16,538 nt of DNA from Flavobacterium psychrophilum (GTDB lineage Bacteria; Bacteroidota; Bacteroidia; Flavobacteriales; Flavobacteriaceae). Shown piece by piece: positions 1 through 6,460 of this stretch. The translations under genes were made by a program, and so were the position numbers. Position 1 is the first letter of the stretch. Every line of letters begins with the position of its first letter. The stretch covers positions 1 to 16,538 of the forward strand of contig DZAU01000002.1 of NCBI GenBank assembly GCA_022729635.1. The letters run 5' to 3'. The notes under the pieces were generated by a model that saw nothing but the letters and a program-made list of their open reading frames with translations, was not told where the DNA came from and did no database searches.

Positions 1-76
1 TTGGTGCATATTTTGTTTCTTACTTATTACAAACTTAGTCAATATTGCTCTAAAAAAACGCATTATATCATTATAA

Positions 77-271
77 ACGTATGTTTTTGAATTATCTATA
101 ACCATTCCCCCAACAGTTATTATCGATACAACTGCCATAACAGGAAATGGAACTCGAGTTGGCTCCGGAAGTTATATTGGTCCAAAGATTCTACTTAGAG
201 AAAACGTTACGATTTATCCAAATGTTACCTACTTGAAAAATGCACAAATTATATCAATAAGTTTGATATAA
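77..271 (+). pseudogene. Remnant of a left-handed beta-helix (hexapeptide-repeat) acyltransferase, LpxD-like
   Basis: An open frame of about 64 codons runs from a stop at 74-76 to a stop at 269-271 and has no usable ATG. From about position 128 it reads as hexapeptide repeats. Aliphatic or aromatic residues recur exactly every six positions (V, I, L, I, Y) with turn-like GSGS, GPK and YPN between them, the pattern of the LpxA/LpxD/NeuD beta-helix acyltransferases. Only about five coils are present, far fewer than a working enzyme needs, and the similarity stops where the hairpin at 238-282 begins. I therefore read it as a fragment left by deletion or insertion, not a gene. The parent enzyme cannot be fixed; LpxD is a guess from the wording of the repeats. 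A chance open frame is the alternative. Confidence 0.45.
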
Positions 272-282
272 TTTGTGCATTT
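236..282 (-). terminator. Strong hairpin, probable terminator of the nusB-yajC transcript
   Basis: A perfect 19-bp inverted repeat (238-256 with 264-282) encloses a 7-nt loop. Read on the minus strand it lies 28 bp past the yajC stop and ends in a run of T (complement of 236-240), so it fits an intrinsic terminator. The stem is AT-rich and longer than usual, so an insertion scar or an extragenic palindrome is also possible. Confidence 0.55.
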
Positions 283-309
283 GCAATTCAATACTATTTA
301 AGCCGTTTG

Positions 310-582
310 TTATTTCTTGTTTAAAGTCGCGCTCAATTCCATAGAAATTGCTGAGCGTTCCATTTTAAGTTTTCCTGCCATTGTTTCGATAACCACAGTT
401 CCTTCAGAAAGTTCGGTAACTTTTCCATGAAGTCCACTTTTTGTAATGATTTTATCGCCTACTTTCAATGCGTTTTCGAATGCTTTTTCGTTTTTGGCTC
501 TTTTTTGTTGTGGTCTAATCATAAAGAAATAGATGACTACAAACATTAATAAAAACGGTGCTAATTGCGTTAATTGTTCCAT
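310..582 (-). CDS. yajC: Preprotein translocase subunit YajC
   Basis: YajC is a small single-span inner-membrane protein that associates with SecDF and SecYEG and assists protein export and membrane insertion. The 90-residue product has one hydrophobic N-terminal helix (about residues 7-21) followed directly by the family hallmark IRPQQKR. A basic stretch and a small beta-rich cytosolic domain follow (GDKIITKSGLHGKV, then the VVIETMAGKLK strand). Length matches the family. It lies 53 bp downstream of nusB on the same strand and probably shares its transcript, which likely ends at the hairpin at 236-282. In the flavobacterial genomes I recall, a DUF1573 gene sits between nusB and yajC, and YbbR-like and coaE genes follow; none of these is here. 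Identification is firm. Confidence 0.95.
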   Translation of the reverse strand: MEQLTQLAPFLLMFVVIYFFMIRPQQKRAKNEKAFENALKVGDKIITKSGLHGKVTELSEGTVVIETMAGKLKMERSAISMELSATLNKK

Positions 583-635
583 AATTTTAAATACTTTTTT
601 GTTATTTGATACTTGTTTTTTGTGATTTTTTAAAT

Positions 636-1580
636 TTACATTAATCCACGACCAGTCTTTAGGATTCTATTACTGGCTTGTAATTCTTTTACTAAATTGT
701 CTAAAATTCCGTTGATAAAAATACTGCTTTTTGGCGTAGAATATTCTTTGGCAAGCTCTAAATATTCATTTAAGGTTACTTTTACCGGAATGGATGGGAA
801 TTTTAACAATTCACAAATTGCCATTTTCAGGATAATGGTGTCAATTTCGGCAATTCTTTCGGTGTCCCAGTTGGGTGTTTTATCGATATATTCTTTTGCT
901 AATTCCGATTCATTCAAAACGGTTTTCCTGAATAAATTACTGACAAAATCTTGGTCTTCACCGTCTTTAAATAATTTTGGAACCCTGAAATTTCCTTCTT
1001 CAACAGGTTTCAAGGATTTCAATTGCTTGATGATATGTGTGTTTACCAAGGGAATGTCGTCAATCCAAGTTAATTTATTATCTTCTAAATAATCGTATAA
1101 TTTTTCATTTGGAACAATGACATCCATAAACAAATCAACAATAAATTCCTTATCTTCTTCGAATTTATTAACCGAATTACTCATATATTTCGCATATAAT
1201 TTGCTTTGCTTGATGTCGCTTAGAAGCAGCAAAATATAATCATCGTTTAATGTCCAATTGTTGATTTTACGATTTTCGAGCGCAATATTTAAAGAATTAT
1301 TTTCAGAAAGTATTTGGAAAATAGCGTTTTTGATAAACTTTTCGTTGGGTTTACGTTCCTGAGGAGTGGCAAGATGTTTTTGACTTGATTTTTGCAAAAA
1401 GACCGTTTCTTTTTTACAGATTTCTATCATTGAGGAAATCATCACAAGATATAAATCCAAAATAGCATCAATACTATAATAAAGAAATTTCTCTTCTTTT
1501 ACTAAATCATCTGAACCATTTTGATGCATCGCATAAATGGATTGCATAACTTTGACGCGAATATGTCTTCTGTTTACCAC
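636..1580 (-). CDS. nusB: Transcription antitermination factor NusB (long Bacteroidota form)
   Basis: NusB binds boxA RNA together with NusE (S10) and promotes antitermination, mainly on rRNA operons. The 314-residue protein is about twice the length of E. coli NusB, as is usual in Bacteroidota. The all-helical NusB domain lies at about residues 225-305, with the recognisable run of an ILKMAICELL helix, IPVKVTLNEYLELAKEYS and the SSIFINGILDNL helix. The N-terminal 200 residues are a helical extension beginning RRHIRVKVMQSIYA. The start is GTG at 1578-1580; no in-frame ATG lies nearby and the next residues match the family N-terminus. It is divergent from the ABC exporter gene, with its own -7 element at 1610-1617, and is followed by yajC. 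Confidence 0.93.
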   Translation of the reverse strand: MVNRRHIRVKVMQSIYAMHQNGSDDLVKEEKFLYYSIDAILDLYLVMISSMIEICKKETVFLQKSSQKHLATPQERKPNEKFIKNAIFQILSENNSLNIALENRKINNWTLNDDYILLLLSDIKQSKLYAKYMSNSVNKFEEDKEFIVDLFMDVIVPNEKLYDYLEDNKLTWIDDIPLVNTHIIKQLKSLKPVEEGNFRVPKLFKDGEDQDFVSNLFRKTVLNESELAKEYIDKTPNWDTERIAEIDTIILKMAICELLKFPSIPVKVTLNEYLELAKEYSTPKSSIFINGILDNLVKELQASNRILKTGRGLM

Positions 1581-1609
1581 CTTGTAAGAACTTTTTTTAA
1601 ATTAGTTTG

Positions 1610-1617
1610 CAAAAGTA
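1610..1617 (-). promoter_or_regulatory. -7 promoter element for nusB-yajC
   Basis: The minus strand reads TACTTTTG, a full match to the Bacteroidota -7 consensus TAnnTTTG, about 30 bp upstream of the GTG start of nusB. No clear -33 TTG is seen at the expected spacing. Confidence 0.5.
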
Positions 1618-1647
1618 AGAATTTCATTTTTTAAAAAAGAATTAAAC

Positions 1648-1679
1648 TTGAAAAATGTCTGAATTTCATCTTACCTTTG
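1648..1679 (+). promoter_or_regulatory. Promoter of the ABC exporter gene
   Basis: TACCTTTG at 1672-1679 matches the -7 consensus, and a TTG at 1648-1650 lies 21 bp upstream, within the spacing usual for Flavobacterium. Transcription would start near 1685, about 20 nt before the ATG at 1705. This is the best complete promoter in the window and is divergent from that of nusB. Confidence 0.62.
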
Positions 1680-1704
1680 ATTTTCTTAAGACTCTAAAAT
1701 CGTT

Positions 1705-3465
1705 ATGAAAGAACTAAGTTATTTAAACAAATATTTCATCAAATATAAATACAGTTTCCTGCTGGGTATCATTATTACTATTATTGCCCAAATATTTTCC
1801 TTGTTTACACCAAAACTAATTAGCAAATCCTTTACTATTATCGAAGAATTTGCAAAAAATAAAACCATAGCCAAATCCGTTATCCAACAGGAATTAACAT
1901 CTAATATTTTACTGATAATTGCCACAACAATCATTGCGGGTTTCCTTACTTTTTTAATGCGGCAAACCCTAATTGTAAAGTCACGCCATATCGAATTTGA
2001 TTTAAAAAATGAAGTTTTTAAACAATATGAAAACCTTTCGCAGAATTTCTACAAACAAAACCGAACCGGCGATTTAATGAACCGCATCAGCGAAGATGTT
2101 TCAAAGGTGAGAATGTATGTGGGTCCGGCTGTAATGTATTCCATAAACACCTTTATTCGTTTTGCCATCGTGATTGTATATATGTTTAATGTATCGCCAC
2201 GACTAACTTTATACACCTTACTTCCTTTACCTATTTTATCCTATACGATTTTTAGAATAAGTTCAGAAATCAACAAAAGAAGTACTGTTTTCCAACAATA
2301 TTTGTCTAAAGTCTCTAGTTTTACCCAAGAAATATTTTCGGGAATTCGAGTAATAAAAGCCTATTCACTTGAAGATCAACATCAAAACAATATGGTAGAA
2401 TTGGCCAACGAAAGCAAAAGCAAAAGTTTGAGTTTGGCAAGAATTCAAGCCTTGTTTGGTCCATTAATGATTGCCCTCATTGGAATAAGCAACCTAGTTG
2501 TTATTTATTTTGGCGGATTGATGTACATCAACGGAACCATAAAAAGCATTGGAACCATTGCCGAATTTATTTTGTATGTCAATATGCTTACGTGGCCGGT
2601 AGCTTCATTAGGCTGGGTTTCTTCAATGGTTCAGGAAGCCGAAGCTTCTCAAAAACGCATCAACGAATTCCTGAAAATTGTGCCGGAAATTCAAAACAAA
2701 AATCCTGAAAAATCGATAATTGAAGGAACAATTTCATTCGAAAATGTGAGCTACATTTATGAGGACACAAATATAAAAGCATTGCAAAATGTTAGTTTCA
2801 CGGTTCATAAAGGCGAAACTTTGGCAATTCTAGGGAAAACAGGTTCCGGAAAATCGACCATTGTTTCCTTGATTTCTCGATTGTATGATGTAACCGAAGG
2901 TCATATTATTATTGACGGAAAGGAAATAGATAAAATAAACTTATTCGATTTGCGAAACAGCATCGGGATGGTGCCACAAGATGCTTTTTTGTTTTCAGAT
3001 AGTGTGAAAAACAACATCAAATTTGGCAAAGAAGATGCAACAGATGAAGAAGTGGAAACTGCTGCAAAAAGTGCCGAAGTTCACAATAACATCATTGGCT
3101 TCAATAAAAAATATGAAACTATTCTTGGCGAAAGAGGAATTACACTTTCTGGCGGACAAAAACAACGCGTTTCCATAGCAAGAGCAATTATCAAAAAACC
3201 TAAAATTTTGCTTTTTGACGATTGTCTTTCGGCTGTAGATACTGAAACCGAAGAAGCTATTTTGAATAATTTACAAGAAATTTGCAAGGACAAAACCACG
3301 ATTATTGTCAGTCACAGAGTCTCTTCGGCTAAAAATGCCGATAAAATTATCATCCTCGACGAAGGTCGAATAATTGAGCAAGGTTCTCATAATCAATTGA
3401 TAAATCAAGCGGGCTACTATGCTGCTCTGTATTTGAAACAACTTTCTGAAAAAGAATTGCAATAA
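1705..3465 (+). CDS. MsbA-like ABC exporter, fused permease and ATPase
   Basis: A half-transporter of the ABC exporter type, expected to dimerise in the inner membrane and move lipid or drug-like substrates out of the cell. Residues 1-310 form the six-helix transmembrane domain and residues about 340-580 the ATPase. Visible motifs are Walker A GKTGSGKST (377-385), Q-loop Q425, signature LSGGQ (481-485), Walker B ILLFDD (501-506), D-loop SAVD (509-512) and switch His537. The residue after the Walker B aspartate is Asp506, where most ABC ATPases have the catalytic Glu. Such substitutions are known from degenerate-site subunits of heterodimeric exporters, but no partner gene is adjacent. The length of 586 residues is normal. 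The substrate cannot be told from sequence, so calling it lipid flippase MsbA would be over-reach. Confidence 0.9.
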   Translation: MKELSYLNKYFIKYKYSFLLGIIITIIAQIFSLFTPKLISKSFTIIEEFAKNKTIAKSVIQQELTSNILLIIATTIIAGFLTFLMRQTLIVKSRHIEFDLKNEVFKQYENLSQNFYKQNRTGDLMNRISEDVSKVRMYVGPAVMYSINTFIRFAIVIVYMFNVSPRLTLYTLLPLPILSYTIFRISSEINKRSTVFQQYLSKVSSFTQEIFSGIRVIKAYSLEDQHQNNMVELANESKSKSLSLARIQALFGPLMIALIGISNLVVIYFGGLMYINGTIKSIGTIAEFILYVNMLTWPVASLGWVSSMVQEAEASQKRINEFLKIVPEIQNKNPEKSIIEGTISFENVSYIYEDTNIKALQNVSFTVHKGETLAILGKTGSGKSTIVSLISRLYDVTEGHIIIDGKEIDKINLFDLRNSIGMVPQDAFLFSDSVKNNIKFGKEDATDEEVETAAKSAEVHNNIIGFNKKYETILGERGITLSGGQKQRVSIARAIIKKPKILLFDDCLSAVDTETEEAILNNLQEICKDKTTIIVSHRVSSAKNADKIIILDEGRIIEQGSHNQLINQAGYYAALYLKQLSEKELQ

Positions 3466-3467
3466 TT

Positions 3468-3490
3468 GTTGTGTAATACAACTATTTTTT
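3468..3490 (+). terminator. Possible weak terminator after the ABC exporter gene
   Basis: A 5-bp stem (GTTGT at 3468-3472 with ACAAC at 3478-3482) is followed by a T run to 3490. The stem is short, so read-through into the next gene 50 bp on is likely if this works at all. Confidence 0.28.
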
Positions 3491-3535
3491 AGATTTTTGG
3501 TTACTGCTTAACAACACTAAATTGACAGAAGGATT

Positions 3536-3916
3536 ATGAGAGAAAATGATATGTTAGAAAAAGAAGAGATATTTTCGAAAATTTTACGAGCCGGAAGAAG
3601 AACTTATTTCTTTGATGTAAGAGCCACAAAAGCTGATGATTACTACATCACCATCACCGAAAGCAAGAAATTTACCGAAATGGATGGTTCTTTTCATTTC
3701 AAAAAACACAAAATTTATTTGTACAAAGAAGATTTTGCCGCTTTCACTGAAATTCTGGATGAAATGACTTCTTACGTTTTGAACCACAAAGGCGAAGAAG
3801 TAATCTCTGAAAGACACCAAAAAGATTTCAAAAAAGAATTTGCTTCCGAAAAATCTGAGGAAGAGGAAATTCCATCAATATCAAGTTTTACGGATATTGA
3901 ATTTGATGATATTTAA
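3536..3916 (+). CDS. PUR-family nucleic-acid-binding protein (DUF3276)
   Basis: A small protein of the DUF3276/PUR family, widespread in Bacteroidota and related to the PUR-alpha fold and to Borrelia BpuR, which bind single-stranded DNA or RNA. The 126 residues hold one PUR repeat at about 7-85, with alternating strands (RRTYFFDVRATKADDYYITITES, HKIYLYKEDF) and a helix FAAFTEILDEMTSYVLNH. A strongly acidic, probably disordered tail (about 105-126) ends FTDIEFDDI. The native target is unknown. The ATG at 3536 is preceded by AGAAGGATT, a purine-rich stretch unusual for this group; an ATG five codons later (3551) would cost only five non-conserved residues. It lies 70 bp after the ABC exporter gene and may be cotranscribed. 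Confidence 0.85.
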   Translation: MRENDMLEKEEIFSKILRAGRRTYFFDVRATKADDYYITITESKKFTEMDGSFHFKKHKIYLYKEDFAAFTEILDEMTSYVLNHKGEEVISERHQKDFKKEFASEKSEEEEIPSISSFTDIEFDDI

Positions 3917-3959
3917 TTGTAAAACAAAAACCAAAACTAACTAACCAAAATTGAAAATG

Positions 3960-3991
3960 TCCGAAAGTCGAAAGATTTTCGGATTTTTTTT
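3960..3991 (+). terminator. Rho-independent terminator after the DUF3276 gene
   Basis: TCCGAAA (3960-3966) pairs with TTTCGGA (3977-3983) around a 10-nt loop and is followed by eight T (3984-3991). The T run reaches into the stop codon of the convergent csaA gene. Confidence 0.75.
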
Positions 3992-4325
3992 ATCCAATTC
4001 GCAAACCGTTTTCAATCTTAAAATCGGGAGTCAATAAAATCACATCGCCTTCTTCGCCAACAGCACCAAGAACCAAACATTCGCTCATATACTTCCCTAT
4101 TTGCTTTTTGGGAAAATTCACAACCGCAACAATTTGTCGGTTCACTAATTCTTCTTTTTGATACCTTTTAGTAATTTGTGCCGAAGTTTTTCTGACGCCA
4201 ATTGTAGAACCAAAGTCAATCGTGAGCTGATAAGCGGGTTTTCTGGCTTCGGGAAAATCATTGGCTTCAAGGATTGTTCCCACTCTCATTTCCACTCTTT
4301 CAAATTCTGACCAAGTTAAATCCAT
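3990..4325 (-). CDS. csaA: CsaA-type tRNA-binding domain protein
   Basis: A stand-alone tRNA-binding OB-fold protein of 111 residues, the usual size of CsaA. The same domain occurs at the C-terminus of some methionyl-tRNA synthetases and the N-terminus of PheT. CsaA from Bacillus binds tRNA and has been reported to act as an export-related chaperone; which role matters here is unknown. Family features visible are the opening FERVEMRVGTI, PAYQLTIDFG, the hallmark SAQIT with following KRY (around residues 47-54), VVNFPKKQIGKYMSE and the closing PDFKIENGLRIG. It is convergent with the DUF3276 gene across the terminator at 3960-3991 and divergent from the thioredoxin-fold gene. Confidence 0.9.
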   Translation of the reverse strand: MDLTWSEFERVEMRVGTILEANDFPEARKPAYQLTIDFGSTIGVRKTSAQITKRYQKEELVNRQIVAVVNFPKKQIGKYMSECLVLGAVGEEGDVILLTPDFKIENGLRIG

Positions 4326-4356
4326 CGTTTTGATTTATATAAAATTTTTTGTTTTC

Positions 4357-4364
4357 CAAATTTA
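4357..4364 (-). promoter_or_regulatory. -7 promoter element for csaA
   Basis: The minus strand reads TAAATTTG, a full TAnnTTTG match, 31 bp upstream of the csaA ATG. A -33 TTG at proper spacing is not evident. Confidence 0.48.
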
Positions 4365-4395
4365 CAGTTTTCAATTTAAAACCATCATTTTTTCT

Positions 4396-4403
4396 TACCT
4401 TTA
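4396..4403 (+). promoter_or_regulatory. Near-consensus -7 element for the thioredoxin-fold gene
   Basis: TACCTTTA matches TAnnTTTG except for the last base and lies 21 bp upstream of the ATG at 4425. No -33 element is evident. Confidence 0.33.
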
Positions 4404-4424
4404 AACTTTAAAATCGAAACAAAA

Positions 4425-4982
4425 ATGTCACGAACTCCGTCAAATATGCTAGCACTGGGAACTATTGCTCCCGAATTTTATTTAAAAGATACCAATTCAG
4501 CCAATACTTATTTTTCTTTTGCAGAAGTAAAAGGCGAAAAAGGAACTCTGTTGATGTTCATTTGTAATCATTGTCCGTTTGTGCATCATGTAATTGAAGA
4601 GGTTGTGAGAATTGCCAATGATTACCGTGTTCAAGGCATAGGAGTTGTGGCAATTTCAAGTAATGACGTAGTGAATTATCCGCAGGATTCGCCGGAATTA
4701 ATGACTGAATTTGCTTTCGAAAACAGTATGGAATTTCCTTATTTATATGACGAAAATCAGGAAGTTGCCAAAAATTATGATGCTGCCTGCACACCCGATT
4801 TTTATTTATTTGACAGCCAAAATAAATTAGTTTATCGTGGACAACTCGACGACAGCCGACCAGCAAACGGAATTCCGCTGAGTGGAAGCGATTTGCGTGG
4901 TGCCATAGATGGAGTGATTTATAACCGAATCATCAATCCCAATCAAAAACCGAGTTTAGGCTGTAATATTAAGTGGAAATAA
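4425..4982 (+). CDS. Thioredoxin-fold (AhpC/TSA-like) protein with CxxC
   Basis: A 185-residue thioredoxin-fold protein of the small AhpC/TSA-related group often annotated as thioredoxin family protein. After strand LLMFI comes the redox motif CNHC followed by PFV (Cys47, Cys50); the TPDFYLFD segment supplies the cis-proline (Pro124), preceded by Cys122; a further Cys180 lies near the C-terminus. The N-terminal GTIAPEFYLKDT resembles the peroxiredoxin entry segment. No signal peptide is seen, so it is probably cytosolic. The paired cysteines suggest a disulfide reductase or peroxidase role, but substrate and electron donor are unknown. A single-gene unit: a palindrome and a bidirectional terminator follow. 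Confidence 0.82.
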   Translation: MSRTPSNMLALGTIAPEFYLKDTNSANTYFSFAEVKGEKGTLLMFICNHCPFVHHVIEEVVRIANDYRVQGIGVVAISSNDVVNYPQDSPELMTEFAFENSMEFPYLYDENQEVAKNYDAACTPDFYLFDSQNKLVYRGQLDDSRPANGIPLSGSDLRGAIDGVIYNRIINPNQKPSLGCNIKWK

Positions 4983-5000
4983 ATAATAAGTTCATTTATG

Positions 5001-5074
5001 TGTCATTTCGACCAAAGGGAGAAATCACATAAGTTGCTCGCGTTATGTGATTTCTCTCTTTGGTCGAAATGACA
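5001..5074. repeat. Long extragenic palindrome (REP/MITE-like hairpin)
   Basis: Arms of 32 bp (5001-5032 and 5043-5074) are complementary except for one position that would be a G-U pair in RNA; the loop is 10 nt. The core of each arm contains TTTCGACCAAAG on the left and its complement on the right. The ends are echoed by GTGTCAT at 5000-5006 and ATGACAC at 5082-5088. Palindromes of this wording recur between genes in many Flavobacterium genomes, from my general knowledge. Only one copy is in this window and it encodes nothing. Confidence 0.8.
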
Positions 5075-5088
5075 AAATGATATGACAC

Positions 5089-5132
5089 AAAAAAAATCCC
5101 AAAACTCTCGCTTTGGGATTTATTATTTTTTT
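5089..5132. terminator. Bidirectional terminator between convergent genes
   Basis: AAATCCCAAA (5094-5103) pairs with TTTGGGATTT (5112-5121). A T run follows on the plus strand (to 5132) and an A run precedes it (5089-5096), giving a T run on the minus strand. It can end both the thioredoxin-fold transcript and the immunophilin transcript. Confidence 0.8.
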
Positions 5133-5153
5133 ACTAAATCTGCAACCTGAAAC

Positions 5154-6086
5154 CTATTTCACATCCATTAATTCTACGTCAAAAATCAAGGTAGCATCTG
5201 GCGGAATTACTCCTCCGGCACCACGAGAACCGTATCCTAAATGTGACGGAATCACGAAACGCGCTTTGTCGCCCACGCGCAACAATGCAATTCCTTCGTC
5301 CCAGCCTTCGATAACATTTCCTCGTCCTAGTGGAAATTCGATTGGTTTTTTTCTTGGATAAGAAGAATCAAAAACTTTTCCGTTTTCGAGTTGTCCTGTA
5401 TAATGAACCGAAACTGTTTTTCCGTTTTCGGCTTTTTTACCGTCTCCTTTTTGAATAAATTGGTAACGTAAACCGCTTTCTGTTTTTTCGAAACCAGCAG
5501 CCAGTTTTTCCATTTTTGCTTCAGCAGTGGCTTTTATGGCTGCTTCACGTTTTGCACGAGAACCTTCGAAAGTTCTGAAAGCTTCGACAGCATTCCATTT
5601 TTGAGATTCCTCACCAATTCTGATAATTTCAACTGATTCTAAAACATCACCTTGAGCAATTGAATCAACAACATCCTGACCTTCAACAACGTTTCCAAAA
5701 ACAGTGTGTTTGTCATCAAGCCAAGGCGTTGCAACGTGTGTGATAAAAAATTGAGACCCATTTGAACCCGGACCTGAATTCGCCATTGACAAAACACCTG
5801 GTGCATTGTGACGCAAATCTTGATGAAACTCATCATCAAATTTATAACCTGGATCACCCGTTCCGGTTCCAAGCGGACAACCGCCTTGAATCATAAAATC
5901 AGGAATCACTCGGTGGAATTTTAGTCCATCATAATATTTATTCCCTTGCGGTTTTACTTTGTTTTCTAAATTTCCTTCTGCCAAAGCCACGAAGTTTCCC
6001 ACCGTTCCCGGAGTTAAATCGTGTGTTAGTTTTACTAAAATCGATCCTTTTGCGGTGTTGAATTTAGCGTATATTCCATTTTCCAT
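5154..6086 (-). CDS. Dual-family peptidyl-prolyl isomerase: cyclophilin-FKBP fusion
   Basis: A two-domain prolyl isomerase of 310 residues. Residues 5-157 are a cyclophilin, with FHRVIPDFMIQGG (57-69) carrying the catalytic Arg59 and Gln67, SQFFIT (111-116) and Trp122 at the cyclosporin-contact position. A charged, alanine-rich helical linker (about 160-200) leads to an FKBP domain at about 220-310. It keeps Tyr229, Asp240, Val258-Ile259, Trp262 and Tyr285, which match the FK506-pocket residues of human FKBP12. Both active sites therefore look intact. No signal peptide is present, so it is likely cytosolic. The frame stays open to a start at 6113, but that codon lies inside the -7 element at 6111-6118. 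The ATG at 6084-6086, followed by ENGIYAKFNTAKG, is the better start. Confidence 0.93.
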   Translation of the reverse strand: MENGIYAKFNTAKGSILVKLTHDLTPGTVGNFVALAEGNLENKVKPQGNKYYDGLKFHRVIPDFMIQGGCPLGTGTGDPGYKFDDEFHQDLRHNAPGVLSMANSGPGSNGSQFFITHVATPWLDDKHTVFGNVVEGQDVVDSIAQGDVLESVEIIRIGEESQKWNAVEAFRTFEGSRAKREAAIKATAEAKMEKLAAGFEKTESGLRYQFIQKGDGKKAENGKTVSVHYTGQLENGKVFDSSYPRKKPIEFPLGRGNVIEGWDEGIALLRVGDKARFVIPSHLGYGSRGAGGVIPPDATLIFDVELMDVK

Positions 6087-6110
6087 TTTTATTGTTTTTT
6101 TATTGAGCTG

Positions 6111-6118
6111 CAAATTTA
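6111..6118 (-). promoter_or_regulatory. -7 promoter element for the immunophilin gene
   Basis: The minus strand reads TAAATTTG, a full -7 match. The predicted transcript starts near 6105, about 18-20 nt before the ATG at 6086, which excludes the longer reading frame start at 6113. Confidence 0.55.
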
Positions 6119-6149
6119 GGAAAATAATTAGTTTTTCGATACATACCTA

Positions 6150-6168
6150 ACAGGTTTTAAAAACCTGT
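6150..6168. repeat. Short extragenic palindrome
   Basis: ACAGGTTTT (6150-6158) and AAAACCTGT (6160-6168) form a 19-bp palindrome around one central base. Sequences of this wording are common between genes in Flavobacterium, as I recall. It lies in the 6087-6450 gap, behind the M1 peptidase gene and ahead of the immunophilin promoter; no T run marks it as a terminator. Confidence 0.5.
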
Positions 6169-6256
6169 CAGATATAATCAGTTGCTTTAATGAAACTGAA
6201 GAATTTGAACCCAATAAATTCAGAATTAAAAAGTTTGAAAATAAAATCTCGATGGT

Positions 6257-6460
6257 TTATGCTTTAAAAGCAAGTAAGAATTCAAATTTAAGTCTGGCTG
6301 CTTTAGATTGTAAAGTATTATTGCCAATAAATTCTACAGAAAATTTTGGATAATCCGTGATTTCAATATTGATGACTCCTAGCTTTTTTGTGATTTCGAT
6401 TTTTAAAGGAGCGTTTCTGTTAGAGAAAGTACCTATAAAACCATCTAAATTTACATCTTT
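6257..6460 (-). pseudogene. Possible gene remnant in the gap after the M1 peptidase gene
   Basis: The gap 6087-6450 has no intact gene. On the minus strand an open frame of 67 codons runs from a stop just before 6460 to a stop at 6257-6259, overlapping the end of the peptidase gene by 10 bp in another frame. The C-terminal part reads like real protein: alternating strand-like segments (PLKIEITKKLGVINIEITDY, FSVEFIG) and ordinary codon choice. It has no ATG, so it may be the 3' end of a gene that lost its start, or a frame-shifted tail of the peptidase. An overlapping plus-strand frame (6132-6353) is also open, which weakens the case. I do not recognise a family. Confidence 0.3.

Noticed and set aside
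1..168. Minus-strand frame open from about 168 to the left window edge
   Set aside because: It can start at an ATG antisense to the acyltransferase remnant or at one (103-105) preceded by a G-run, but the product has no recognisable features and only its first part is visible, so it was not called.
697..1092. 131-codon open frame antisense to nusB
   Set aside because: It lies wholly inside nusB on the opposite strand, has no promoter element or domain, and is a by-product of AT-rich codon use.
5001..5074. Long palindrome considered as a terminator or CRISPR repeat
   Set aside because: No T run follows it, a proper terminator stands next to it, and there is no array of spaced repeats.
5113..5361. 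82-codon plus-strand frame antisense to the FKBP domain
   Set aside because: It overlaps the clear FKBP coding sequence and the terminator; proline-rich content is typical of an antisense shadow.
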